DNA from: Pseudomonadota bacterium
GTDB taxonomy: Bacteria > Desulfobacterota > Desulfobacteria > Desulfobacterales > Desulfobacteraceae
Length of the DNA: 20,822 bases
Direction: 5' to 3'
Assembly (NCBI GenBank): GCA_018812385.1
Contig: JAHJDU010000639.1
Coordinates: 1-20,822 of the forward strand
The translations under genes were made by a program, and so were the position numbers. Below are positions 8,212-16,427 of the stretch, in pieces. Each line of letters opens with the position of its first letter. Within the stretch, counting starts at the first letter, position 1. The notes below the pieces were generated by a model. The model saw only the letters and a list, made by a program, of their open reading frames with translations, ran no database searches and was not told the origin of the DNA.

Positions 8212-8240
8212 TATTTAGAGTAAAAAAATCTATTGGTCAA
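8212..8240 (-). promoter_or_regulatory. Possible promoter of the small Cys-rich gene
   Basis: On the minus strand TTGACC (8235-8240) and TAAATA (8212-8217) are separated by 17 bp, with a start predicted about 25 nt before ATG 8179. The -35 is good and the -10 is poor. The -35 and its upstream flank form the sequence ATTAGATGTTGACCAATA (8231-8248), almost the same as one before the dnaA-like gene. Confidence 0.4.
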
Positions 8241-8254
8241 CATCTAATTTTTTT

Positions 8255-9877
8255 TTATATGGAAACCATTGATTCTAATTTTTCAACCAATGGTTTCAGA
8301 GTTTGCCTTTGAGTGGCGCAAACAAGAACCCCCTGGTTTAATAACCATTTATTATCAAAAGAATCAAGGTCAACCCTGTCAATTTTGTTGAATACATAGA
8401 GGGTAGGGATAGCATCTAATTTTAAATCTTTAAGAATTTTTTCAACAGAGTCTTTTTGTTGCTGGTATCGGGGATTGCTTATGTCTATCACATGGAGGAT
8501 AATATTTGCATCGGAAAGTTCTTCCAAAGTTGCATGGAATGCTTCCATCAACTCTTTTGGAAGGTTCTGGATAAACCCTACAGTATCTGTGATAATGACT
8601 TCAGTATCCTTTGGAAATCTTAAGCGTCTACTGGATGAATCAAGGGTTGCAAACAGCCGATCGGCTACCATGATCTTACTTTGGGTCAAGGTATTCAAAA
8701 GTGTTGATTTACCAACATTTGTATAACCAACAATTGAGATTATGGGTAAATCCTTTTTTTTACGTCTGGATTTTTGTTGGTGCCGTTGTTTGCGGATTTT
8801 GCCAATTTCCTTTTTTAACTGGTTAATCCTTTCATTGACCCGCCGTCGGTTGATTTCAAGTTTTGTTTCACCAGGCCCTCTGCCACCTATTCCTCCTGTC
8901 AATCGTGACATGGCAGTGTTTTTGGTGATCAGTCGCGGCAAAAGGTATTCCATCTGGGCAAGTTCTACCTGGAATTTACCCTCCCTGGACTTTGCCTGTT
9001 TGGCAAAAATATCAAGGATTAACTGGGTCCGATCAATGACTTTTATTTCAACAAAATCTGTAATGGAACGAATCTGGGATGACGATAATTCTCGATCAAA
9101 CACCAGTATGGTGGCATACTTTTGAATCGCCTCAATAACAAGGCTTGAAAGTTTTCCCATACCCACCACAAATTTTGGATCAATGATTTTTCTTCTTTGA
9201 ATAGATGTCCCAATAACATTGATGCCACTTGTTTTGCAAAGCTCTTTAAGCTCTTCCATGGAAGCCCAGGCTTCTTTTGGGTCAAGCGTTGTGGCATTGA
9301 TTAAAAATGCGTTTTCTATGCCGGATTCAGGTTTGTATAAAGAATTTTTTCTTGTCAGTTCAGATTCAAGGGCCTGAATTTGAGCCAGACAATCAATGTC
9401 CAGTTCTTGAATGGTAGCAGGGTCAAGAATCTGATATGGAGCTGAATCCTCATCTGGAAGGATATGTCCGGAATAAACGGTTCCGGGTTCACCATTCGGT
9501 GTGATGCAAATAGCAGTTATATAGTCCAGGTGCAACAGCGCAAGATCTGTTAGATCATCCCTTGTCAAGGGCTCATCTTTTAAATGGGTATGAATCAGGC
9601 GGAGCCCTTTGAGACTGCCGGGCAGAGCCATATATCCCGAAGTTATCGGAATAACAATTTTTTGGAACTCTCCGATAATCACATAGATGATAGTACCGTT
9701 CCGATCAATGAGCAGACCGATCTGCCGCCTTATATCATGGGATAGTTCAACTAAAAGCCAGGCAAGTTCAGGGTCAATAATATACTCGGGTGGAGAGCTG
9801 TAGTCATATAGATTCTCTATTCTTTTGATCTGGGTGTTTCTCAGGCCAGACGTGTTGCCGTACAATGTTTTTTTCAT
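8255..9877 (-). CDS. hflX: GTPase HflX (long form)
   Basis: HflX is a ribosome-associated GTPase that splits stalled or stressed 70S ribosomes. The HflX signature GGIGGRGPGETKLE occupies 328-341. GTPase motifs are G1 GYTNVGKS (384-391), G3 DTVGF (431-435) and G4 NKID (497-500). At 540 residues it is about 110 longer than E. coli HflX. The extra N-terminal domain (about 1-180) includes LLIDRNGTIIYVIIGEF and HTHLKDEPLTRDDLTDLALL, as in the long HflX seen in several deltaproteobacteria. The start overlaps the dnaB stop as ATGA (9874-9877), so translation is coupled. It is the last large gene of the rpsF operon. Confidence 0.96.
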   Translation of the reverse strand: MKKTLYGNTSGLRNTQIKRIENLYDYSSPPEYIIDPELAWLLVELSHDIRRQIGLLIDRNGTIIYVIIGEFQKIVIPITSGYMALPGSLKGLRLIHTHLKDEPLTRDDLTDLALLHLDYITAICITPNGEPGTVYSGHILPDEDSAPYQILDPATIQELDIDCLAQIQALESELTRKNSLYKPESGIENAFLINATTLDPKEAWASMEELKELCKTSGINVIGTSIQRRKIIDPKFVVGMGKLSSLVIEAIQKYATILVFDRELSSSQIRSITDFVEIKVIDRTQLILDIFAKQAKSREGKFQVELAQMEYLLPRLITKNTAMSRLTGGIGGRGPGETKLEINRRRVNERINQLKKEIGKIRKQRHQQKSRRKKKDLPIISIVGYTNVGKSTLLNTLTQSKIMVADRLFATLDSSSRRLRFPKDTEVIITDTVGFIQNLPKELMEAFHATLEELSDANIILHVIDISNPRYQQQKDSVEKILKDLKLDAIPTLYVFNKIDRVDLDSFDNKWLLNQGVLVCATQRQTLKPLVEKLESMVSI

Positions 9878-11253
9878 TCAAATTCCTGGTATGAATTCGG
9901 GGCAAGTTCTTCAAAACGGGTAAATTGACCGATAAAATGCATAAATGCAGTGCCTGTAGCACCGTTTCTGTTTTTAGCAACGATAATTTCAGCAGTCCCT
10001 TTTTTAGGATTGTCCGGCTCTTTATTGTAGACCTCATCCCTGTAAATGAATGCAACAATATCAGCATCCTGCTCCAGGGCACCTGACTCACGAAGATCAG
10101 ACAGCATGGGACGTTTATCAGACCGTTGTTCCAGCATACGATTCAGTTGGGATAACGCAATAATCGGAACATCCAGTTCTTTGGCAAGCGCTTTTAAAGA
10201 CCTTGATATTTCAGCAATTTCAAGGTCTCTGCGATCCGTCCTGAAGGGGGGTTTCATGAGCTGAAGGTAATCCACGATAATCAGGCCAAGCTCATTATGT
10301 CTTTGATAAAGCTTTCTTGCTTTTGCTCTTATTTCCATTGCAGTAATGTTGGGCGAGTCATCAATAAAAATGGGCAATTCATTTAAAACACCAGCAGCAT
10401 CTGTTGCATTTTGCCAGTCCTCCTGGCTGATAAAGCCAGTTCTAAGCCTGTTTGAATCTATGCGGGCCTCTGATGTAAGCAGTCTCATGGAAAGCTGTTC
10501 ATTGGACATTTCCAAAGAGAAAACAGCGACTGGTTTCCGTTCTTCAAGGGCAACATTTCTGGCAATATTCAATGCAAAGGCAGTTTTTCCCATGCTGGGC
10601 CTTGCTGCCAGAATAATCAAATCAGATTTTTGCAATCCAGATGTAATCTGGTTTAATCTTGGATATCCTGAGGATATGCCGGAAAGTCCACCATCTTTTC
10701 CCTGTTGCTCTTCAAGTTTATCAATATTTAAATTGATCAATTCTCCCAGGCTTTGAAAGGAAGTGCCTGATTTTTTTTCTGAAATATTAAAAATAGAGCT
10801 TTCTGCAAAATCAATAATATCTTCAAAATCTCCTTTGTCTTTCAGGCATCTTTCAATAATGTCAGATGAGGCTGTTATCAATTGTCTTAAAGAGGCCTTG
10901 CCTTTAATGATTTTGGCATAATGGACGGCATTTACAGCAATGGGAGCTGCATCGGAAATGGCTGCAAGAAATGCGGCTCCACCGATACTTTCAAGTTCGC
11001 CTTTTTCTTTTAACCGATTGGCAACTGTGACAAGATCTGCCGGCTCTTCTTTAGTGGCAAGTTCGACAATTACCTTGAATATTTTTTTATGTGCGCCTTT
11101 GTAGAAGTCCTCATAGGACAGAATATCTATAATATCAAGAAGGCTGTCATTGTTAATAAATATGGCACTTAATATTGATTCTTCCGCATCAATATCATGA
11201 GGAGGCGTTTTACTTAAGAGGGGGTCTTGAGATATGTTGTTTTTTTTCAGCAC
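9874..11253 (-). CDS. dnaB: Replicative DNA helicase DnaB
   Basis: DnaB is the hexameric 5'-3' helicase of the replication fork. The 459-residue protein has the N-terminal primase-interacting domain (PPHDIDAEESILSAIF, 17-32) and a RecA-type core. In the core are Walker A ARPSMGKT (217-224), the catalytic Glu in FSLEMS (E248), Walker B IIVDYLQL (D328) and the Arg finger in AKNRNGATG (R429). The GTG start at 11253 has no good Shine-Dalgarno, and no better in-frame start is apparent. A strong stem-loop (11273-11304) lies just before the gene, so expression may be set at the leader. It is co-directional with rplI upstream and overlaps hflX by 4 bp. No intein is present. Confidence 0.97.
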   Translation of the reverse strand: MLKKNNISQDPLLSKTPPHDIDAEESILSAIFINNDSLLDIIDILSYEDFYKGAHKKIFKVIVELATKEEPADLVTVANRLKEKGELESIGGAAFLAAISDAAPIAVNAVHYAKIIKGKASLRQLITASSDIIERCLKDKGDFEDIIDFAESSIFNISEKKSGTSFQSLGELINLNIDKLEEQQGKDGGLSGISSGYPRLNQITSGLQKSDLIILAARPSMGKTAFALNIARNVALEERKPVAVFSLEMSNEQLSMRLLTSEARIDSNRLRTGFISQEDWQNATDAAGVLNELPIFIDDSPNITAMEIRAKARKLYQRHNELGLIIVDYLQLMKPPFRTDRRDLEIAEISRSLKALAKELDVPIIALSQLNRMLEQRSDKRPMLSDLRESGALEQDADIVAFIYRDEVYNKEPDNPKKGTAEIIVAKNRNGATGTAFMHFIGQFTRFEELAPNSYQEFE

Positions 11254-11272
11254 AATATAATTTTAATAAATA

Positions 11273-11304
11273 CATCCGGGAAAATTTAACCATCTTCCCG
11301 GATG
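11273..11304 (-). terminator. Perfect 10-bp stem-loop between rplI and dnaB
   Basis: CATCCGGGAA (11273-11282) and TTCCCGGATG (11295-11304) pair perfectly around a 12-nt loop. On the transcribed minus strand the hairpin is followed by TATTTATTAAAATTA, a loose U-rich tail. It may be a leaky terminator that reduces read-through into dnaB, or an RNA-processing or stability element. Confidence 0.55.
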
Positions 11305-11315
11305 AAGTTTAAACA

Positions 11316-11774
11316 TTATTTTCCTTCTTTTTCTTCAGCAATAACATTGACTGTAATTTCAGGTTCAACATCCTTGTAAAGACGAATGGGCACCTTGTAT
11401 TCACCGAGTTCTTTTATCGGCTCTGCAAGAAGGATAGAACGACGTTCCAGAATGATATCCTGAAGGTTCAAAGATTCTTTGATGTCAAGGGTAGTGACTG
11501 ATCCGTAAAGCCGGGATTCTTCATGAACCTTGGCTTTGATTGTACATACAACGTTTTTAATTTTAGCAGCCATTTCTTCAGCAATCTTTCTTTCTTTGGC
11601 AATCTGAAGTTCAAGCTTTGCCTTTGTCTGTTCCATGACTTTTCTGTTCTGGGGTGTCGCAAGAATTGCTTTACCCTGGGGCAGAAGATAGTTGCGACCA
11701 TATCCTGCAGCCACTTCACATTCTGCTCCTGCGATGCCGAGTGTGTCAATGGTTTCTTTTAATATAACTCTCAT
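11316..11774 (-). CDS. rplI: 50S ribosomal protein L9
   Basis: L9 is a bridge-like protein of the large subunit with two domains joined by a long helix. The 152-residue product starts MRVILKETIDTLG, then has the conserved 23S-binding segment GYGRNYLLPQGKAILAT (25-41). A charged linker helix (about 42-75) and a C-terminal domain (YGSVTTLDI) follow. GGAGG lies 5 bases before ATG 11774. A hairpin followed by a T-run precedes that site. Position in the rpsF-rpsR-DUF2232-rplI order is typical. Confidence 0.97.
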   Translation of the reverse strand: MRVILKETIDTLGIAGAECEVAAGYGRNYLLPQGKAILATPQNRKVMEQTKAKLELQIAKERKIAEEMAAKIKNVVCTIKAKVHEESRLYGSVTTLDIKESLNLQDIILERRSILLAEPIKELGEYKVPIRLYKDVEPEITVNVIAEEKEGK

Positions 11775-11792
11775 TTAAACCTCCAAAAAGAT

Positions 11793-11817
11793 TCAGCCCT
11801 TTGTTTTAGCGGGCTGA
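11793..11817 (-). terminator. Hairpin and T-run just before rplI
   Basis: TCAGCCC (11793-11799) and GGGCTGA (11811-11817) form a perfect 7-bp stem with an 11-nt loop. On the minus strand it is followed within a few bases by ATCTTTTTGGAGG, a T5 run that leads straight into the rplI Shine-Dalgarno. This looks like an intrinsic terminator or attenuator inside the operon. Confidence 0.5.
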
Positions 11818-11835
11818 CTTTTAGTTTATTTTTTA

Positions 11836-12786
11836 TTATGTAGCCGCATCAAGTTTTCTAAAATTGATCCATGTATCAAACAATCCAAATCCGATAACAA
11901 GGAACATGAAAAGAGGTTGGATTGCAATTAGGGTGTAAACAAAAAACCTAAATGCAAAAGGCCAGCTTTTCTTTTGAAAAAAAAATGATACCACTGCAAT
12001 TCCCTGAAAAAAATATACAAACATTAAAATAATCAAACTATTTACAGCAATTATTTTTATTGTGTATATTGGTAAAAATATCAAAACAGATAACGCAATC
12101 ACACCAAATACCAGATAATCTGGTGCTTTCCATTGATTTAAATTTTCAATACTATTAACGACGATGCCTTTTTTTGATAACACTTTTTTTATCAATATAA
12201 TGTTGAGCCATATCATGGTTAGATATGAATTGATAAATATTCCCGGAAAAATAAGAACAAATAATGAACTTGCTTTTTCAAGCATTTGCCGGTCAACCTT
12301 CATTTCCGGATACAATTGTGCAGATTCGGAAAAAAGCTGGGATGACAATGCATGATATCTGGAAATATAATTTGAAACCAAGTGTTCAATTCCCTGGCTA
12401 TAAGTTAAAGAATAAATAAACAAAACTGCTGTACAGGTTCCAAGAACTGCAAAGCAGGTGTAGAGCATAATTTTTTCAATACTCAAGTGTTTTTCTATAA
12501 ATTCTCCAAGGAAAAAACCTGTCATCAATAAGGAACCAAAGTAAAGCGTATTCAATGCAAAGCTCTGTGTAAATACAACCAACATTGCCAGGCTGGCCAC
12601 AATGATAATGCCGCTGCTGTTTCTTCCTGTCTTAAGCCTGTAAAATAGAACAGGTAAAGGAAGAACCATCCAGGCAAAAACACCGATCAACGGCATGATA
12701 TATATGACGGCAATGATCAATATACATAAGAGGGTACCGGTCAGGATATTTTTAATTATGGTTGGTTGTATTAGTGTGCCACTCAC
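11836..12786 (-). CDS. DUF2232 (YybS-like) integral membrane protein
   Basis: This is a 316-residue polytopic membrane protein with roughly eight hydrophobic segments, beginning around residues 14-45 and ending near 285-302. It fits the DUF2232/YybS family, which in many Firmicutes and deltaproteobacteria sits beside rpsR and rplI. The function is not established; a transporter-like or envelope role has been guessed from topology. The GTG start at 12786 has AGGAG 8 bases upstream. It lies 25 bp after rpsR and about 60 bp before rplI. Confidence 0.85.
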   Translation of the reverse strand: MSGTLIQPTIIKNILTGTLLCILIIAVIYIMPLIGVFAWMVLPLPVLFYRLKTGRNSSGIIIVASLAMLVVFTQSFALNTLYFGSLLMTGFFLGEFIEKHLSIEKIMLYTCFAVLGTCTAVLFIYSLTYSQGIEHLVSNYISRYHALSSQLFSESAQLYPEMKVDRQMLEKASSLFVLIFPGIFINSYLTMIWLNIILIKKVLSKKGIVVNSIENLNQWKAPDYLVFGVIALSVLIFLPIYTIKIIAVNSLIILMFVYFFQGIAVVSFFFQKKSWPFAFRFFVYTLIAIQPLFMFLVIGFGLFDTWINFRKLDAAT

Positions 12787-12811
12787 CTGTATTGCTCCTG
12801 AAAACTAAATT

Positions 12812-13105
12812 TTAATACATGGGTCTGCCAACAAAAGGCAACAGCGCGATCTGGCGAGATTGCTTGATGGCAACAGTAAGCTGGCGCTGATGTTTAGCAC
12901 AGGTGCCCGTGATTCTTCTGGGAATTATTTTTCCTCGTTCTGTAATGAATTGTCTGAGTGCTTTCGGAGTTTTATAGTCTATAATAAGATCCTTATCCAC
13001 ACAGAATCTGCATATTTTGCGACGTTGATAAAATTTGTTTTTACCACCGCCGTGTTGTGATTTATTATTATCACCGCCGTATTGTGATTTATTATTATCA
13101 TACAT
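12812..13105 (-). CDS. rpsR: 30S ribosomal protein S18 with repeated N-terminal extension
   Basis: S18 pairs with S6 on the small-subunit platform. The core FYQRRKICRFCVDKDLIIDY to GRPMY is canonical and keeps the Cys residues of the zinc-binding form (CRFC and TGTC). The 97-residue length exceeds the usual 75 or so because of an Asn/Gly/Lys-rich N-terminal extension. That extension is encoded by a 27-bp tandem duplication (DNNKSQYGG, DNNKSQHGG). GGAGG lies about 9 bases before ATG 13105. It follows rpsF by 22 bp, without ssb between them. Confidence 0.97.
   Translation of the reverse strand: MYDNNKSQYGGDNNKSQHGGGKNKFYQRRKICRFCVDKDLIIDYKTPKALRQFITERGKIIPRRITGTCAKHQRQLTVAIKQSRQIALLPFVGRPMY
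13046..13099 (-). repeat. 27-bp tandem duplication in the 5' end of rpsR
   Basis: The unit at 13046-13072 is repeated at 13073-13099 with one mismatch (the ninth base, g versus a). It keeps the reading frame and encodes nine residues twice. The near identity at DNA level indicates a recent duplication. Confidence 0.85.
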
Positions 13106-13127
13106 TGTTATTATCCTCCAATCTTAA

Positions 13128-13574
13128 TTATTCTGTTTTGTCTTCGGTTTCTTCAACTTTTTCATCATCTGCAAAAGCCTCTTCCCCAGGCGTTTCATCT
13201 TCAACAGATTCTTTGCCTGCTTTGTCTGCCAGTTTGGATTGGTCTAGGGCTTCCTGGACTTCTTTTTCAAGTTGTTCGGCCGTTACATCATCAGAAAGAA
13301 GGATTGTCATGAATTTGAGTACATCATCACTAAGGCGGAAATTTCTTTCAAGCTCTTTTATAAGCTTGCCCGTGCCGCCGTATGTGACACATACATAATG
13401 ACCCCGCAATTTTTTATTGATTTCATAGGCAAGTTTTTTGTTGCCCCATTCATCAAAATTTGTAAGAATACCACCTTCTTTGGCAATAATATTCCTGACT
13501 TTTTCAAACAGGTCGGTGCGAGTTTGGTCCTGAAGATCAGGGTTAGCAATAAAAACAGTTTCATACTTCCTCAT
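13128..13574 (-). CDS. rpsF: 30S ribosomal protein S6 with long acidic tail
   Basis: S6 binds S18 and the 16S rRNA central domain. Residues 1-95 (MRKYETVFIANPDL to LSDDVLKFMTILLSDD) are a normal S6. After a helical linker, the C-terminus from about residue 121 is strongly acidic: half of the last 28 residues are Asp or Glu. AAGGAG (13580-13585) lies 5 bases before ATG 13574. It is the first gene of the rpsF-rpsR-DUF2232-rplI-dnaB-hflX unit, with a predicted promoter at 13674-13702 and a roughly 90-nt leader containing two hairpins. Confidence 0.97.
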   Translation of the reverse strand: MRKYETVFIANPDLQDQTRTDLFEKVRNIIAKEGGILTNFDEWGNKKLAYEINKKLRGHYVCVTYGGTGKLIKELERNFRLSDDVLKFMTILLSDDVTAEQLEKEVQEALDQSKLADKAGKESVEDETPGEEAFADDEKVEETEDKTE

Positions 13575-13596
13575 TTTTTCTCCTTACGGATATAAA

Positions 13597-13655
13597 GCCC
13601 TGACGTTTTGTCAGAGCAAGGATTAAATACAAAAAACAACACCTGCCTTTCAGGT
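13597..13655 (-). promoter_or_regulatory. rpsF leader with two stem-loops, possible S6:S18 autoregulatory site
   Basis: On the minus strand the first hairpin (13641-13655) is ACCTG-AAAGG-CAGGT and is followed by GTTGTTTTTT, like an intrinsic terminator. The second (13597-13617) has an 8-bp stem with one G-U pair and loop AAAAC. A CCG triplet and the AAGGAG ribosome site follow. rpsF leaders in many bacteria carry an S6:S18-binding motif with a conserved CCG. I cannot confirm that fold here. Confidence 0.4.
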
Positions 13656-13673
13656 ATTGCATAAAAACTATTT

Positions 13674-13702
13674 TGTATATCATTAAAACTGCTTTGAGTC
13701 AA
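13674..13702 (-). promoter_or_regulatory. Predicted sigma70-type promoter of the rpsF operon
   Basis: On the minus strand TTGACT (13697-13702), a 17-bp spacer and TATACA (13674-13679) form a good promoter. Transcription would start near 13667 and give a leader of about 93 nt that includes both hairpins. Confidence 0.6.
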
Positions 13703-13823
13703 TGTTTATCAGAATAATTCGCTTGATTTTCTTGCTATTTGCGTTTGATTGTGGCATCTATAAAAATTCAAATAATGAAATGGTAATTCAATATAGAGGA
13801 AGCTTTCACAAGGAGTAAGTGCA

Positions 13824-16426
13824 ATGGAGGAGAGGTATCATCCTGAACTGGTAGAACCTAAATGGCAGGCATACTGGAAAGAAAATCAGTTTTTCAAAGT
13901 TATAGAGGACTCTTTAAAAGAAAAATATTATTTATTGGAGATGTTCCCTTACCCTTCCGGTAAAATACATATAGGTCATGTGCGCAATTATACCATTGGC
14001 GATGTGGTGGTCAGATACAAACGGATGAAAGGTTTTAATGTCCTTCATCCCATGGGGTGGGATGCATTTGGCATGCCTGCTGAAAATGCAGCCATTGATA
14101 ATAACACCCATCCTGCAGCCTGGACCTATGAAAACATCAGCTCCATGAGAGAACAGCTTAAAAAGATGGGTTTTTCATATGACTGGGACCGAGAGATTGC
14201 CACCTGTCGACCGGAATATTATAAATGGGAGCAATGGCTTTTTCTTAAAATGCTGGAAAAGAAAATGGCCTATCGAAAAGAATCCTATGTGAACTGGTGT
14301 GAGAAATGCCAGACAGTTCTTGCCAATGAACAGGTTGAACAGGATAAATGCTGGAGATGCTCCCAGACGGTTCAGCAAAAAAATTGTGGCAATGGTTTTT
14401 TAAAATTACAGATTATGCCCAGGACCTGCTTGTCCATTGTGATAAACTACCTGGATGGCCTGATAAGGTAACGGTCATGCAGAAAAACTGGATAGGCCGA
14501 AGTGTTGGATCTGAATTGAAATTTAAAATCTATGGCCAGGAAAATGATATTGAAGTTTTTACCACAAGACCGGATACTGTTTTTGGTGCAACCTTCATGT
14601 GCCTTGCTCCGGAGCATCCCCTGGTTGAAAGCCTTTCAAAGGGGACAGAAAAACAAGATGAAGTGGCGGCTTTTGTTCAAAAGGTATCCACCCAGGAAAG
14701 ATCTGCTGAAGGACTGGAAAAATATGAAAAAGAAGGTGTTTTTACCGGGGCCTTTTGTATTAATCCAGCAACGGGCGAGAAGATCCCGGTTTATACTGCC
14801 AATTTTGTTCTAATGGAATATGGAACCGGCGCTATTATGTCTGTCCCGGCAGGGGATCAGAGAGATTTTGATTTTGCCAGGAAATATGGGCTTGAAATCA
14901 GGGTCGTGGTCCAGCCAAAAGGAGAACTATTTGATGGCAATACCATGGATCAGGCTTACACAGGTGAGGGACTTCTTGTAAATTCCCGTGAATTTAACGG
15001 GCTGGACAGTACAAAGGCCATGGATGCGATCACAGACTGGCTGGAAAAAAAGGGCAGGGGAAAAAAGGCCGTTTCATACAGGTTAAGAGACTGGGGAATT
15101 TCAAGGCAACGATACTGGGGCGCGCCGATCCCTGTTATTCACTGTCCTGATTGCGGGGTGGTTCCTGTTCCTGAAACAGATCTTCCCATAAGGCTTCCTG
15201 AGGATGCAAATCTCCTTGAAAAAGGGGGGTCTCCCTTGCCATACCTTGATAGTTTTGCAAAAGCCACCTGTCCTGAATGCAACAGACAGGATGCAAAAAG
15301 AGACACTGATACCATGGATACCTTTGTGGAATCCTCCTGGTATTATTTAAGGTATTGCTCTCCCAGATATGATGAGGGTATCTTTGATCCAAAAGCAGTA
15401 AAATACTGGGCTCCCGTGGATCAATATATCGGCGGGGTAGAACATGCAGTGCTTCACTTATTGTATTCCCGGTATTTTATGCGGGTATTGAATACCCTTG
15501 GAATAATTGATTTTAAAGAACCGTTTACACGGCTTTTGACCCAGGGCATGGTCTGCAAGGAAACCATGACCTGTCCGGATCATGGATATCTTTTCCCCGA
15601 AGAAGCGTTGAAAGACGACAAGGGCAATCTTTTATGCACAAAATGCAACAAGGATGTGGAAGTGGGCCGGGTCATTAAAATGTCCAAATCTAAGAAAAAT
15701 GTGGTTGATCCCAATGAGCTGCTTGAAAAATACGGAGCTGATGTGACCCGGTTGTTCTGCTTATTTGCGGCTCCGCCTGAAAGGGACCTTGAATGGAGTG
15801 AAGACGGGGTTGAAGGCAGTAATAGATTTGTAAACAGGGTATGGCGGCTTGCTCTGGAATGTCTGGAAAAAATAGATGGTTTTAAACCCTTTACGGGTGC
15901 GGCTTCGGATCTATCGTCAGAACAGGCAAAAACACTTTATATCAAAGCAAACCAGACCATACAAAAGGTTACGGATGATATTGATAAAAGCTTTCATTTT
16001 AATACGGCCATTTCAGCGGTAATGGAGCTTGTTAATGTCTTGTATGCGATTGACCTTGATTCTGCAGATGCTGAAATGAAAAAAGTGATCCTGTTCAGCC
16101 TTGAAAATATTCTTTTATTGCTGTCTCCCATTCTTCCGCATTTTTGTGAAGAATTGTTTGAAAAATTTGGTAAGACCGGCTCAATTCTTGAACAATCCTG
16201 GCCTGAATACAGAAAAGATTCCCTTAAAACAGATGAGATTATTGTTGTTGTTCAGGTAAACGGTAAGCTGCGTTCAAAATTTACAATTGATGCGGGCGTT
16301 GGAGAGGCTGTGATCAAAGAAACAGCCCTGGCAGATGAAAAGATTAAAAAATACATTGGGGATAAAAAACCAAAAAAGGTTATCATTATTAGGAAAAAAC
16401 AAACACTTATAAATATTGTGGTTTAA
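13824..16426 (+). CDS. leuS: Leucyl-tRNA synthetase, interrupted by a single-base frameshift
   Basis: LeuRS charges tRNA-Leu. Two frames together make one normal enzyme of 867 residues if joined. The first frame (13824-14471) has the HIGH motif HIGH (49-52) and the Cys pairs CEKC and CWRC. The second, whose LeuRS part begins at 14384, has WQWFFKITDYAQ, the editing motif TTRPDT (about 247-252), KMSKS (about 619-623) and an intact C-terminus. The frames change at an A7 run (14377-14383); one extra A, or a -1 slip at A_AAA_AAT, would restore the frame exactly. AAGGAG sits 8 bases before ATG 13824. As LeuRS is essential and everything else is intact, a sequencing or assembly error, or translational/transcriptional slippage, is likelier than decay unless another copy exists. 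Confidence 0.93.
14377..14384 (+). other. Frameshift site in leuS (A7 run)
   Basis: The sequence around the break is CAG CAA AAA AAT TGT in the upstream frame. The homologous LeuRS order (QQKKLWQWFFK) needs CAA AAA AAA TTG TGG. The run has seven A where eight would be in frame. A -1 shift on the heptamer A_AAA_AAT (14378-14384) also yields this protein. No Shine-Dalgarno-like stimulator was seen at the dnaX-like distance; GGAG lies about 21 nt upstream. Downstream, CAATGG and CCATTG could pair across a loop of about 40 nt, which is weak. Confidence 0.8.
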
Positions 16427-16427
16427 T

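Noticed and set aside
13690..13823. A promoter for leuS
   Set aside because: TATAAA near 13758 has no -35 at a suitable distance; nothing better than chance was found.
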